Positions 1 to 14,829 of a DNA stretch of 64,000 nucleotides are shown here, piece by piece (positions within the stretch are counted from its first letter, which is position 1; each line of letters starts with the position of its first letter). Source of the DNA: Macrobrachium rosenbergii (Eukaryota > Arthropoda > Malacostraca > Decapoda > Palaemonidae). The notes under the pieces are model-generated. The model searched no databases. It had not been told where the DNA came from and saw nothing but the letters and a program-made list of their open reading frames with translations. A program made the position numbers and the translations under genes. The stretch covers positions 1,963,501-2,027,500 of the forward strand of contig NC_089768.1 of the NCBI RefSeq assembly GCF_040412425.1, read 5' to 3'.

Positions 1-979
<979 letters not shown>

Positions 980-1335
980 CAAACTAGTATTTTAGCATGT
1001 CAGACTTACCAAGTACTCACACCAAGCTGTAAGAAATCAAAGAGACTAAATTTTGGGGGGATTCTGAACAATGGGCACAATTTTGAGATCTATTCAACCC
1101 ATTGGTAGTTTAGAGAACTGAGGTACTGGCAACCGTAGAACTTACTTATGTGAAGACTACACTAAAAGGCTCAAATGCCAAAGTGATTGCTATCTAAGAT
1201 GATGATAAAACAAGTTGCAGATTAACTTGCTAGCTAACAGATTTGGAATTACTCAAACATAAGCAGAATTGCTAATTTATGGAACCAATTATGATTTGTT
1301 TCTGCGGCCAGTTATGATTGAGCCAAATGGCTGAA
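980..1335 (+). pseudogene. Decayed BEL/Pao-type gag fragment
   Basis: Read on the plus strand with stops and at least one frame change, this stretch gives segments of the conserved gag region of BEL/Pao retrotransposons. In order they are a KFWGDSEQWAQF segment (family pattern KFxGDxxxWxxFW), then LTYVKTTLKGSNAKVI (family F/LxYLKxxLxGxA), then LLANRFGITQT (family LLKxRFG). The spacing of these blocks matches the family order. Several in-frame stops (TGA, TAG, TAA) interrupt it, so it is a relic. No LTR, protease or pol could be tied to it. The neighbouring sequence up to about 2 kb may belong to the same dead element. The call rests on motif order recalled from the family and was not checked by a search. 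Confidence 0.5.
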
Positions 1336-4300
1336 AAAGAATCCGTTAACTCTGATAACCAAGGATACGTAACGGTTTCTTCTTAAACTTTTGACCATCA
1401 AGTAGTCCACACGGGACACTGAATACATATTTTTGAGTGCTTAAGAAACAACTACCAACTTGAAAAAGAGGCATGTGTTTGTCCTGGCCAATAAGATGCC
1501 TCGTGATCACTGATTTCCATTAAGTCAGAGTGCTTTTCACCAACAAATGGCGCGGTAGGCAGTGTGCAAGTCTTGTGGATGCTGATGAAGAATGCAGATC
1601 ACATCAAAATTATTCTGGCCTTTTTGTCTCCCTCATGGGGATTGCAGTTGACAATCAAATTAGAAGAAAACAGTAAAATTCCTACAAAAAATGAGTGAAA
1701 TAAGCATCTAGCCTGCATGATTAGTGCTCAGTCTTTTGGGCTACAAGCTCACCTGGCATGGGCCAGTCTGCCAGTTCTTACCCAACTATAACTAGCCTGC
1801 ACCAGTTTTTGTGGCAGTGATAAGATGTGATTTGATGCCAGTAACTAGTGCTATATACATTAAACCTATAAATTGGCAATGATGGTTTTGTGAATAGTTA
1901 CCATGTATTTAGATGCGATAAAAATTGACTTCAGGTAAACGAAAATTATATTGCAGTGACAGTATCAACAGTGAATTCTAAAGCATCAAAGAATTCATGG
2001 TCCTTAGGTGTAGTCTGAAGACTATTCCTCAATAAATGGGACTTTTTTGTCCAGTAAAGAGTATATCAGGAACTAACACTTTGAAATAACTTGTCGATAA
2101 GTTGTGTTTGATTCTAGAAATGAACTGATATTTTTTATTTTATTTGTGACGAAACACTTTGAGGAATGTCTTTTCTTTATATATTGATGGTTTTTATTTT
2201 GACATGTGATTATAAGGCTGTATTTAAGAATTATGATAATTAAGTATAACGGTTTATATACAGATTAAAACTGAGTCTCTTAGAGCTAGTCATGATATTG
2301 CGCTTGAGGTTGTCAATACAGTTTGAAACAACGCTATGGATACTGACTAGTAATGCACCCCTGCGCCTTTTTAATATTACAAGTGATTTGTAAGGATTCC
2401 GTGTAATGCTATTTGTTGTAACAATGTTGTTTAAAATGTCTGGACAGTGTTTTTATATTCTCTACAGATATGCTGTATAATTCTATTCTTAGGTTTAGTT
2501 TGGTCTATATTGATTGCTTAAGCAACCTGCATTGATTTTAATGGCTGTTTTAACTTTATTTAATTTGATTGATTCTGTAATCGTATCCCTTGGGTTTGGC
2601 ACAATTAGGAAACTTGAATGTATGTATAGAATTACCGTATTGTCTCTAATACGCAGGACTTTCAAGGTGCTTATATAGATTTTCTAGGAACTAACACAAA
2701 TGATTATATTTGCACTTTTTATATTGATGTTAGATATATTTTATTTAGATATGTCAGTCCCGTTCATCTTGTGTATAAACTTGGTAGGTTTCATGCTTGA
2801 GAACAGAAACTGTTGTGCAGTGTTAACTGCATTGTTCAAGATGCAAAATCGAATATCATGTAAGATGTTTTTCGTACTTTATTGCTGTTATAGTTAGTTT
2901 CGAATATTCGGAACCTATTATGTTGTCACTTCTAACCGTGCAACTTACTAAGGCTTTAACTATCTTATTACTATGTGATCTTGTGTATACAGTAAGTATC
3001 TTTTAAATTCTTTAAGTACTCCCACCGGTTAGAAACTGTAAACTGAAAATATACGTTCATTACGTTCAGTAAATCGTATCATATTTCGATGAATGCATCA
3101 TAAAGTGGGAATTTCAGCTTTTAACCAGCCAGCGCAATTGTTTTGATAAAATGTCTTCTAGGGCCAGTGGTTACTATTGTTGTAATGCCAGGTTGTTAAA
3201 ATCATATCAGCGAAAAATGTATTGGAAATGAGTTTCAACTTTCTCAGATACTACTGACTGAGACTTTTGAAATAGCTGAGTAGTATTCTTTGAGGTACAG
3301 TTTGATTTACTTAGACCATTTTCCAGCTTTTTGATCTTAGGTCATCGTATGCAATCCTTCATTGTCCCTGCTAACGTTTCTCGTTTAGAGAGAGAGAAAA
3401 AAAAAAAACATTTCAAGTTCAACAGAACCACAAAAATTCTGGGATCAAATCTGCGTTTATTTCAGTTACCAAAGCCAGATTACTTGATGGTAACAGTCAA
3501 CAACTTCAGTTCAAACGATTTATTATTGTCCACAGAATATCTGAAACCGGGTCAGACAATTATTCGCAACATTGAGCGCAGTTTCATGGGCGATTCCCTC
3601 TTACCTATATCTAAACTCTTGTAGGCAGCACTGTTGTCTTCATTTTTACTATGAAATTGCTCGTTCTCCCTTCTCAGTATTTTCGGCGCTTTAGTCTGTG
3701 TGTAAGTGACTAACTTAAATAAATTGAGAAGAAATATACGCCGGGAATACATGATCGGATTTACCTACTCCCTCACGTAATGACGAGGAGTGAGGCTGTG
3801 ATGCAAACTTTTGCGTGAGTTCGGATCAGTTGGTTCGAACCCTGCAATGACCATATTAAATGTTGAAGTAAATCACGTAAGCTCCTAGAAGAAAGCAAAA
3901 TTGCCTGAGGATTGCTTGCGGTCTGGATGAAGAGAGGAAAGAGAGGGAGATTCCCTAAAAGAAAAGTGAAGGAGACAACCAAGATAAAAATGAATTAATA
4001 AAAAAATGATGCATGCGGTGACATCAACATCTCGCTGGGAGAACGCCTGCATACAGGGCATGCTAACTGAAGGTAAGCACTGGACCCTTCTCCTAAAGCC
4101 AGTTTCTGAAAATGGAAAGCTTATGGAGATGAGATATCTCAATCTTAAAATTGAGGAAGCCTGACCCCTCACTGACCCTCAGTGTTATTGTACTCGTCAA
4201 GCCCAGGAATCAGCGTAGGAATGCAGTTAAGATGTACTGCCGGTGTGGCTCCAAAGGAATTCTCGAAGTCCTTGTCATGCCGTTTTATGTAAATTGCAGG

Positions 4301-5010
4301 GTGACCACGAGTTCATCCTCTTTGGTCGTGGGGAGAAAGAAAGAAGTAAAATTGTGAGGGACAACGTTACCATAAAGTGTGGATGGGGAAATAATAAAAA
4401 GGGGATAAATATATGGGGCGAAAGATGTCTCTCGTGACACTGGTACAAGGCCTTGACTAAAATTACTTATTATGTCTTTGCTCATTCTGTGCTTGAACTA
4501 ATTTTCCATTTTGGTCTAATAATGATAAATTTTGCTTTATGCTCAGGGTAAAATTTTTCTCTGTTTTCACATTTCGTGTGTTCCCTTGGCTGTTTACCTC
4601 CTCTCTTAGCATCTGTTTTTACTCTTCATCTGTACCTTACAACGCTTGAGGACATTTCTAGCATAAATACAATGCCCTGATCAAGGTTTTCAAAGAATAG
4701 TAAAAGTGAAAAGTAAAAGGGAAGGGGGTGCCTATAGAAACTGAGTAACATTATATAAGGTTAGGATTTAAAACCTCAGCTACGATTAGATCAGTAAGTA
4801 AATGTGGCTATTAAGCATAACTAGTTAACTGTGAGTATCCAATAACACTTTGGTGCTTCGGCTCTACCACTTTTTTCGGAACTGAAGTCAAATAAAATAA
4901 TCCATTTTGGATGCAATTGCACTTTCCCCGCGAAGAAAAAAAAATGAGAACCACGTTACGAGTTCCTTGGCTTGACTGGATTTTCATGGGTCCTTACGTG
5001 ATTCTAGTTT
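1336..5010. other. Unassigned AT-rich sequence
   Basis: Small frames here (for example 65 codons at 2700-2897 and 97 codons at 3331-3624) have no recognisable domain and are compatible with chance. A GGTTCGAACCC B-box-like string near 3832 has no convincing A box. I see no other structure. Confidence 0.5.
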
Positions 5011-5019
5011 TAAGCAGGC

Positions 5020-5345
5020 GAGCTTCTAATCTGCATCCCCCGTAGGGGGGTAGCGCCATCAATGCACCTCATGCGGTGCAATGTAGGCATTGCTTAAGGT
5101 TCTTTGCAGCGTCCCTTCGGCCCCCAGCTGCAACTGCTTTCATTCCTTTTATTGTACCTACGTTTATATTATCTTCCTTCCACCTTACTGTCCACCCTCT
5201 CCTAACAGCTGATTCATAGTGCAACTTCGAGGTTTTCCTCCTGTTACACCTTTCAAACCTTTTCACTGCCAAGTTCCGTTTCAGCGCTGAATGGCCTTAG
5301 CTGCCCCAGTACTTGGCATGTATGCCTAAAACCTATAAATCTATC
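5020..5345 (+). mobile_element. SINE-like interspersed repeat
   Basis: A block of about 300 bp has a GC-rich head with a small hairpin (CCCCCGTAGGGGG near 5036-5048) and a CACCTCATGCGGTG hairpin (about 5065-5078). A pyrimidine-rich body follows. It ends in a CAGCGCTGAATGGCC...CCAGTACTTGGC region and an AT-rich tail (CCTAAAACCTATAAATC). From memory this consensus is very common in decapod shrimp genomes and ends in a short AT-rich tandem tail. The 67-codon minus frame inside it (5069-5272) is a by-product. Family assignment is from recall only. Confidence 0.6.
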
Positions 5346-6667
5346 TATGCAACTCCTAATCTGCTTGGGAAATAGTTACTTGTGTATTATTTATTTACCT
5401 TATTTAACATACTGTTTTGTGAGTTAGTAAAGTACATGCTTATGCACTCTGTGGTATCTTACTGATGTGTTTTAACAGTCTCATTAGATTATTGACCGTA
5501 TCATGTATGTGATGTGTTTTTATTTGGTTGTTAAATAGAAGATAGATACAAATTACAATTGAAGTTACTCCGAATTTATTCATGTCTTAGTTGCGTGAGT
5601 GTATTTGTCGGACATTGTCTATTCATTTCATAGACAAATTTTGATTGATTTGATTCCCCCATCACTTTGTTAATAAATGTAAAGTATTGACACTTCTGAA
5701 CATGTACATTTTACCACTTGCAATATATCTTCAGCAACTTTTTTTTTTTATTAAGGGGAATGATTTTGTTTATAATGATCCCGTGAACTAACTTGAAAAC
5801 CTTAAACAGCTGAATTGGAAGTATCCGTGGCCTCAGCATAACAACACGACCACTACAGAGAAAGTAGAGTGCAATTCCAAGTAGCGTTTTTATCTACAGA
5901 CTGCACTGCAGCCTTTGCAGTTTACTTGATCTGATACGTCATATTACTTAGCGGTTATCTCGAAACTGATTGTGGTCGACATCGAATTCAATCTAGCTTG
6001 CACTTTCCTCTGTTTGACTTGAAGAACATCGCTGCCTTAGAACTGTAAATGGACTTCTTGCTGGTGGGCTTGACAAATGTATGGTTTATGATATACTAAG
6101 CTGGTTACATTATAATCTTATCGTGTAACTCATATTAGTGCCTTTAACCTAGTGACCAAAAGTGAAAGCCAGATAGCCAGGTAGGGCGAAAACTACAGAA
6201 CTTCATAGTGATTCCGCCCAGTGGTAATGTAGCCCCACCTGCATCGAGTGCTCTTAGTCCCGTCTGAGTGACTTCTCCCAGGGCCCTGAGCTTTCTGTCT
6301 TCGGCAAATCTCTCGGAAATTTTTGTTTTCAGAGCGATGGCGACAGTTCTCGAAGGGTCTCTTCATAGATCTGGATTTAAACTCGACAAAGAAAATATGG
6401 TGGAATTTATTCTGCATTACTTTGCTCTTCGTCTTCTTACCAAACATTAAAAGATCAAATGACCGAATTCCTTCGATGTTTTAACGTCTTTCACTGGCAA
6501 CATTAAATAGAAAATAAATCTGCATACATTATATTTTCATTGGTAAAAAAAGGATATGCACATGTATATTTTTAATTCAAAAGCATACAAAAATGCACAG
6601 GAATACTGGGTACACACAAATCCAAAAAAGAAAAAGGAAATTGAGTAAAATCATCATTAACAAGTAA
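5346..6667. other. Unassigned sequence
   Basis: AT-rich, with no recognised repeat or domain. The opposing short frames near 6193-6450 share the same DNA and look like chance. Confidence 0.5.
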
Positions 6668-7066
6668 ACAAACTTCCGCGCAATCGAGTTTTCTGTACAG
6701 CCGCTACAGCGTATAATCAAGGCCACCGAAAATAGAAATCTTTCGGTGGTCTCGGTATAAGGCTGTATGACCCGCGGTCCATGAAACTTGAACCACGGCC
6801 CGGTGGTGGCCTATCCTATATCGTTGCAAGAAGCACGATTATGGCTAACTTTAACCTTAAATAAAATAAAAACTACTGAGGCTAGGGGGCTGCAATTTGG
6901 TATGTTTGATGATTGGAGGGTGGATGATCAACATACCAATTTGCAGCCCGCTAGCCTCAGTAGTTTTTAAGATCTGAGGGCGGACAGATAAAAGTGCGGA
7001 CAGAAAAAGTGCGGACGGACAGACAAAGCCGGCACAATAGTTGTCTTGTACAGAAACTAAAAATGC
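6668..7066 (-). mobile_element. Foldback interspersed repeat, copy A
   Basis: This is the first of four copies of one family (others at 7070-7456, 9451-9820 and 18553-18930). Each carries TTTTCTGTACAG or AGTTTTCTGT boundary strings, a CGGACAGA-type GC-rich block with repeated 'gcggac' words, and a central imperfect palindrome. The palindrome here is 6869-6967: arms of about 45 bp that begin AAAACTACTGAGGCTAG and end with its reverse complement. No coding capacity is seen. It is probably a non-autonomous element of MITE or foldback type. Copies A and B lie head to tail and in the opposite orientation to copies C and D. Confidence 0.7.
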
Positions 7067-7069
7067 GCC

Positions 7070-7456
7070 GAAGTTTCTTCGGTGCAGTCGAGTTTTCTGT
7101 ACAGCCGCTATAGCGCATAATCAAGGCCACCGAAAATATATCCATCTTTCGGTTGTCTCGGTATAATGCTGTATGAGCCGATGCCCATGAAAGTTTAACC
7201 ACGGCCCGGTGGTGGCCTATCCTATATTGTTGCCAGAAGCAAGATTTCGGCTAACTTTAAACTTAAATAAAATAAAAACCACCTTGGTTAGAGGTCTACA
7301 ATTTGGTATGTTTTATGACTGGAGGGTGGATGATCAACATACCAATTTGCAGCCATCTAGCCTCAGTAGTTTTTAAGATCTGAGGGCGGACAGAATCAAG
7401 TGTGGACGGACAGACAAAGCCGGCATAATAGTTTTCTTTTACAGAAAACTAAAGAT
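7070..7456 (-). mobile_element. Foldback interspersed repeat, copy B
   Basis: It lies directly after copy A in the same orientation, with a similar but more diverged central palindrome (about 7275-7375). Its end runs into a (CA)n(TA)n microsatellite. Confidence 0.7.
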
Positions 7457-7459
7457 CAG

Positions 7460-7581
<122 letters not shown>

Positions 7582-7925
7582 ATAGAGGTGTTTGGCACGG
7601 TTTCAAATCGTAAAACTAAGAGGAAACATCTAGTACAGACACCAAAAAATAAAAAAAAAGGTTTTTAGAAATTATTATCAATGCTAGTATTTTGTCAGTA
7701 ATAATGATGATGATAACAGTGGCAGTAATAATGTGCACAGAGAGCTATGAGTTGTTTGCATCACTAAAGAAAAGGCATTCCTGTTTTTCTGTTGTTACCA
7801 AAAAAAATCTAAATGTTAAGGCACTTAATCTTTTAATTCCTTCTTTGCTATATATCTAGCAGTTTCTTTAGAAGATTGTCTTCTGAAGAAAATAAATCAG
7901 AACATCTTGGAAGTGGAAGTATACA

Positions 7926-7990
<65 letters not shown>
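7926..7990. repeat. (TA)n microsatellite
   Basis: About 30 TA units with one TG interruption. Confidence 0.97.
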
Positions 7991-9328
7991 TGTTCATTCC
8001 AGAAGTGAAGTGTTAACATGGAAAGTTCCTAGTTCCTATTCCTCCCTCTCTTAAAAATGATTGCACTTGAGATTTTAAATCATTGAATAACTCGTCTGAT
8101 ATCAGCAAGACCCACGTGGGCCCACGCTTGAGGAAAGTATATCCCCTGAATAGGATTAATTCAGACGTGCGCAGAAAAGGAGAATTATTAAAAAAAAAAA
8201 AAAACTAAAACAAATTGTAAACTTTGGCAATGCCACCTTCGTTCTGTCCAAATGCTTACTACTATATTGCAGTAGATATGTTTTCAATAAAGCTTTCGGT
8301 CACAACTCGGAAAACTTTCGTGGAAGTTACAGGGTCTTAGGGGTTAAACATCCTTGATTTGAATAAGAGATTCAGTGATATAGTTATGCCTCTGCTGATT
8401 CTCTATCATTGTTATTAGCATTTCATAACATTTATCATTCACCCTCTATCTTTTTATTTTCATTCTTTCCCTTTCCCTGAATCATCTAGTATATTTCACT
8501 CTTGTTCTTGTTCGTCCTTATTTTTGACTTATTTTTCATTTTTGTTTTCAGTCACGGAGTTGTTGAAGATGTCTATTTATCTTTCACTTAATTTTTCTCT
8601 TTTCTCTAATCTATGGTAGGATTTTAGACGCAAGTTACTGCAGAGGCAGACGTTCATTAATGTATTAGATGAAAGCAGTTTTTCTTTTGTGATTTCCTGA
8701 GAAATTACCTATCTGCGATTTTAGCTCCATTTATGCTGTCAGTATTGAAAACATTAAATACCACAATCATTTTATTCTTAGAAACGTGGCACGCAATATG
8801 TATATTCGTTAAGCATTCACCGCCACAAGTGCCAAGCGCTCTCAAACAATAGCTCTTAGGATTTGTTTTGCTTAGCATGAGGCGCCTCACAGATTTAACC
8901 TTTTGTTCTCTCCATGAGTGAGACATCAACAGAGACACTTACTAGAATTATTCTCGGAATGAGCCTTAGCAGAACCATCTCCTAACAAACAAGCATTGGT
9001 GTGCAAGATGAAGAAAGAAAAAAGAATGTTTATTATAAAAAAAGAGTCAACAAAGCACAGGACAAGATGTAGAACCCTCTAACCAATTTCAAAACCATCC
9101 ATTAAAACGCAAGGCTAAAGATGTGAAGCGAAAGACTACCTACGAAGATGCAACTGATATCTTTGTGCTCATGCGCCGTGAAATCCCAGAGAAGCTCTTG
9201 ATTTGAATGGGAAACTGTCGTGTGAGAGGAATCGAGAAATGGGCTTACGACTTCATTGTTGTAACCAGATTCTTACTGCGTTCTAACTCACAACAGCGGG
9301 TGGGCATGTAAGAAGTTCAATTTAGAAG

Positions 9329-9332
<4 letters not shown>
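7991..9332. other. Unassigned sequence
   Basis: No recognised gene or repeat apart from a short A tract near 8190. Confidence 0.5.

Positions 9333-9391
<59 letters not shown>
9333..9391. repeat. (TC)n microsatellite
   Basis: An uninterrupted TC array of about 29 units. Confidence 0.98.
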
Positions 9392-9395
<4 letters not shown>

Positions 9396-9450
9396 GGATA
9401 AAATGATCTTATTCATATATTTCAAGTTTGCTTATGTGGGACCTGTTTTT

Positions 9451-9820
9451 AGTTTTCTGTAACAGAAAACTACTGAGATAGTTATCAAATTTAGCCTGTC
9501 CGTCTGCACTTTTTCTGTCCGCCCTCAGATCTTAAAAGCTACTGAGGCTAGAGGGCTGCAAATTGATATGTTGATCATCCACCCTCCAATCATCAAACAT
9601 ACCAAACTGCAGCCCTCTAGCCTCAGTAGCTTTTACTTTATTTAAGGTTAAAGTTTGTCATGATCGTGCGTCTGACACCGCTATAGGTGCCAACAACACA
9701 GGCCACCATCGGGCCGTGGCTGAAAGTTTCATGGGCCCTGGCTGAGAGTTTTATACAGCATTATACGCTGTACGGAAAACTCGATTGCGCCGAAGAAACC
9801 TCGCCGCATGTTTTACTTGT
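9451..9820 (+). mobile_element. Foldback interspersed repeat, copy C
   Basis: It starts with the small palindrome AGTTTTCTGTAACAGAAAAC and contains the CTGTCCGCCCTCAGATC block. The central palindrome (about 9533-9638) is bounded by CTACTGAGGCTAGAGGGC and its reverse complement. It ends near CTCGATTGCGCCGAAGAAAC. Orientation is opposite to copies A and B. Confidence 0.72.
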
Positions 9821-12800
9821 TTTTTGCTGAGAGCTGTTTTCATTATTTTGGGAACTGACCTGAACTAGTTTTAAGAAATTTTGTTCATCTGTTATGAAGT
9901 TCCACCTGGTAATTGGGTAGAAATGCCTTTCGATGGTTACTTAACTAAATTAACATTGACTTTATACCAATGACCAATGGTGTCGAGCGAGGGCTCGAAA
10001 GTCAAGTGTCGGGTTCTTAGCCAAAATTTTAGTGGTGAATGATGAAGAAAAAATTCTATTAAAATACATGCTGATGATACTGTATGATTATGTATGTGCT
10101 CTGAGTACAGTATATGCAACTGTATTTGTATTAGTGTGTTTGGTCAAAGGGAGAGGTAGAACAGGACTTCGTGTTCTCTGGACAAAAAACCAGAATGATT
10201 AATATGACTGTTGAGAACTGCAGTGAGTGTGTTATTGAGATGGAGGGAAGAAAGTTGTTGAGGGGCTTCGGTATTTAACTTGCCTGAAAAGTTGGATCTT
10301 TAAAATGTAAAAACCAAGATAGGGAGTAGGGATGCCCAAACCAATATTGAATGATATGTTGTCGACTTGCGCTAAAGGAGGAATTAGTCAATTTATGGTT
10401 AGACCGATATTGGGACGGATGGAAGCTGGTAGCATTTGAAAATGAGTTTCAAGAAGGACACTAGCAATTAAGGAAGGGTTGGTTTCAAGGTGGACTACTG
10501 AAAGAATTCATCGGTCCTTATGAATCCCTTGGGTATAAATGGAACTGAATGATTAATATACCGAGCGCTTGAAGATTGATAACGATAAAATCTTATGATG
10601 AAATTGCCTTCTTTAAATTATTTCTAACACCTTTCATTTTTATCTGAGGATTCCTCCATCATATTGTAAGTTTCTGTATTCCCTAGATTATTTTCCTATG
10701 TTTGTCACCAACTTTAACTCTTTAAGCCACTGTGAGAAGATATGATAGTTTGATTATCGTACAGTCTCTTAATGCTTTTCTTATGTTGAAAAATATAAAT
10801 AATCAATTGAAATGTCCTATTATTCTTGTTTAGTCAGAATTCTTCGAATCACATTCGATGCTCTTAAAGTTACAGACTGTAGATTTGGTATGATATTGTA
10901 AAAATGGAAAAAAATTAGTTATCCAAAGCTAAACTTGACGATTTTTTCTGCTAACGATAATCCTGAAGTATTTTCCATGGGCCTTTTATTCAAAAGCCAT
11001 ATTCTTTCACTTTGAATAATACCTGACCCCACAAAGTTTACAGTACGTTTGCCTGAACGTACAAATCACCCCAACAAAAGGTGCATTCGGTTTGCTTCCA
11101 CGAAGTGGAAATTGTACTTTGACTTCTGTTTTTAAAACAACAAGGAATAAAAGAGAAAAGAAAGGTGTATTTGATATTATGTTCTTTCACTAAGAAATGG
11201 CATTTTTAGGCTTTGGCCAAAATTACTCTGAATGCTAAACTTCTAGTCCCTTCTGAGGTATACATAACTGTTTGTGACATATGAAGCCACAGCCCAGATG
11301 TCGTATTTTCATGCATATATGTAATTCATCTGTGACGACGGCATATTACTTTCGGAGTAGCTTTGCTCGGTTTCTGGCGATGTCCAGTCAAAGGATCTTT
11401 ATATAATGAATAAAAAGATAAGATTCATAAGGCTGGGCAGGAAGTACGACTTCAGTAGTGACTTACGAACCCTCGGCTTATGTTTTCGTCGTCTGCCACT
11501 TTGCTGCATTACACATTTTAGCCTCTACCTTAGAAACTCTCTCGTGAACAGCTGTTGGTAAGAACCGTTACATCATAGCATAACTGTTGTTATTTGTGCC
11601 GTAGTTAAAATATTGCAGCTCTTGGCAATGGTTTTATTCTTATTACCAATTACCTTGCTTTGTCTAGTTATAATTTTTATTTAGTAAATATGTTGGTAGT
11701 CACCATTCAAAACGACCTAGTCCTCCCTCGCAACCTTGTGTGGCTGTTACTTTTCAGTCCTGTTATTTCGAAAACCTAGATAAAATCAAACGTAGTCCCC
11801 TGTTGGCTGAACTTTCGGCTGATGATTTTCCACATTTATGTCTTGCCATTGTTACTGGCTCTGATTTAAAGTGTCTCAAATCCTTTTATCTATTTTTGCA
11901 CCCCTGTTGTATAAATGGTTTCCTTCTTCCTATATTAGCCTGGTTTATTCATTCTTATTAATTTCTTCGGTTAACCCTATTAATTCCTGTTGCTAATCTT
12001 ACTCATTCTTGAAGCAGATTCTCTGCTTCACTTCATTTTTTCAGAAGCACATGATGTTACTGTGGTTAGTGATGCTGCCTAAGGTTTAAGAAATAATGTA
12101 AGTTCCAGGACACTAAGCTATATTATTCCCGTTTTTCTTTATATCTCTTCAAAGTCTTCTGCGATTATTGTAATATTGGTTTTAATTCTTACATTTCTGA
12201 CGTTCTTTTTTTCATGTTCCACTTAAAGATGGCGTCTGTCTGACTATTCCACTAGCTCTAGCTACTTTAAGGGTTGGACAGAATAGAAAAATTAATCAGA
12301 ATTCCTTTGGTGATGCAGAGATTTTGAACTCAAGGCAGTCAGTCTGTTTCATCCCGTAGGTTAGAAGCTTGACTTCTGTCCCTTCAGTGTTCTCTTATCT
12401 CAAGGACTCATAATGCCAAAAGTGATGATAACATGCATCGGCATGGGAAGTATCCTGCTGCTCACAGGGACATTGCATACCATCTCAATTTTTGGCAAGA
12501 CACTAAATTTCCTTGGATTCTGCCTACTTGTACAGACGTATGGGTGAGAAAGGTTACCCCTGGACGGACGTCAGCAAGCCTAATCCGGGAGTTCATTGCG
12601 CACAGACTATGGTTTATACACAGGACACTATGAATACAAACTGCATGTTGCATGGTCGGTTGTTATTAAAACTACACACTTTATGCAGAGATTGTTCAAC
12701 TGTGATCTTGAATAACTGGCACAATATTGAAATAGGTTCGTAATTGGCTTGCATAAGAACTGTGAAGGGAAAACGGAAATTCAGTAGTGTCAATACTGTC

Positions 12801-14829
12801 GTTGCAATGTTGTACTCCTCCACAAGAACACTAGCAAAAATTAATTGTACTTAAGCCCAGGTAAAGCTACCACATGGTGTGACTCATCTTTTTTTTTAAT
12901 GTACATCCCTCCGACCTTCCCAGTAGTTTCATCATTTTGAAAATCTATTTGGCAATTCTACCGATAACTACTGAAACATGGGTGGATTTTCCAATGTCTT
13001 TAAGTAAATTACTTCAGCAGTTCTGAAAAGTTTTCTAGTTATTATAATTGTCTTGTTCTTTAGACGTGGTCTTCAATAACTTGGATGGTTCGAAAGATCT
13101 ACTTTACTTTTGAACTGATCCGCTCAGAGACCCTGATAAGGGAAACAAAATTTCCATTTTTGCCGTACCTGTCGGCAAAAACAAGTTAAACTACCTTCAG
13201 ATTTTTCTGTATTTGTTGAGGTTCCTTCTGATGAACCTAGGCAAGATTTCCATCTGCCTACATCTAAAGAAAATAAGTAGCAATTCTGAATTCTTCTCTG
13301 GTCTTGGCATTGAATAACAACTTTTAAACTTTCCAGATAGTTTCGGAAATGGAAGAAAACTGGAGGGGGACTGACAATTCCAACGAGCCACTTTTGCCGC
13401 TCCATAGTTTACTGAAAAAAAATCCTGACTCTGACATCGCAAAGACCAGTGGTTGAGGGGCTACTTTCACAATTTGCAATATATGTTGACTTCATTCCAA
13501 GTGCAACTGCGTGAAAAGATTTCCATCAGCTTTTGACTTTTTTTCGAAACTGCCGAAATCTAGGCAGTGTTTTTCTAAGGCTTAGTATCATGAGTTAGCA
13601 AATTTCAGTATGTTCAATACAAGTGATCAATATGACGAGGACCATTGTTGGGAGATATCTTGCTTGTCTACCTTTCTGAAATTATATTTCACCTTGGAGC
13701 TTCAGCTGTCAATTCTGTTGCCTGCATTCCCGAAATCAGTGCATGCTAATCGTTTTCCGGATTATCACCATTCATATCCCTAATTTCTGGAAGTGCCATG
13801 AAGCCCCGCAGCCAAGCAACAGATAACTTCCATTGCTCAAGTAGTATTTGTAAACAGTGGAACGGTCTTACTGTGGATGTTGAAGCCTACCATTGTAAGA
13901 CCGGCCACGTAACACTTGAAACTGCTGAACGCCGTTGTTTCAACGCCTTTTCACTTTCCTCCGCAGATGTCCACGTTATATAAAATTTCTTAATTATTTC
14001 TCTCCATTTTTCATTTATTTTATCTGCATATTGCGGTTCTTTCTGCCGGTTTCCTCTCTTTTCGTTTATTTCCATTCATTGTTTTAAAAGCTGTCATATC
14101 AAATTAATTATTACTTATTATTATTGCTATTAGCTGATTGATTTGTGGTTGTGCATTTCATGGGCAACATCTCTCTGACTGAATCTTGTAAGTCATAAAG
14201 AGAGACAAAGTTGATCTACTTAGAACCTTAGTATACATACTCAGGGTAGATAAGTTTTTTCCTTGCTTATTTTGCGAACTACTAAGTCTGGACAATAGAC
14301 ACAAAGGGTAACGAAGGCTATTTAGACTCTTGCAAGCAGCTGCTGACAGAATGTTCGAATGTGGAAATTGAGGATCTGCGCTTCCCCGCAGGCCAGTGGA
14401 ATGGTGCGTTCTTATCGACACCCTCCCAGTCCTTATTTTGCAACATTTCTGCCGCTTGAGTACGGAAATAAAACTTTTCAAAATCCCTTTAAAAATACAT
14501 AATGGTTAAAAGTTTTGTTGTCTGCGCTTTTCACAGCCCCCCAAAAAAGTATTCAAGCAATGTCTGATTCCAGTCACAATAGTATGGGTTTATTTTTAAT
14601 GAAGACAGAGTAATAATTTTGATGAGAATTCCAAAATGAAGCGAAACGTCATATAGAAATTCATCAATTAAAGTTGAAAAATTATGGATACATTAAATGA
14701 TAATTTGATATTAAATAATTAAAACAATCTAAAAATAACTCAATAACATTAAAGTAAATAAAATCAATGATAGAAAAAATTGATTCGATCATACGCATGA
14801 TCAATGGAAAATAATCGATGTTTAGGGCT
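9821..14829. other. Unassigned sequence, about 5 kb
   Basis: Scattered frames of 60-107 codons lie on both strands, many overlapping one another. None has a recognisable domain, and no tandem repeat or element end is evident. If a host exon is hidden here I cannot support it. Confidence 0.5.

Noticed and set aside
3780..3850. tRNA gene or SINE head near GGTTCGAACCC
   Set aside because: Only a B-box-like string is present. No A box at the right distance and no cloverleaf.
12433..12743. Overlapping short frames as an exon cluster
   Set aside because: Frames on both strands overlap, and there are no recognisable domains or paired splice signals.
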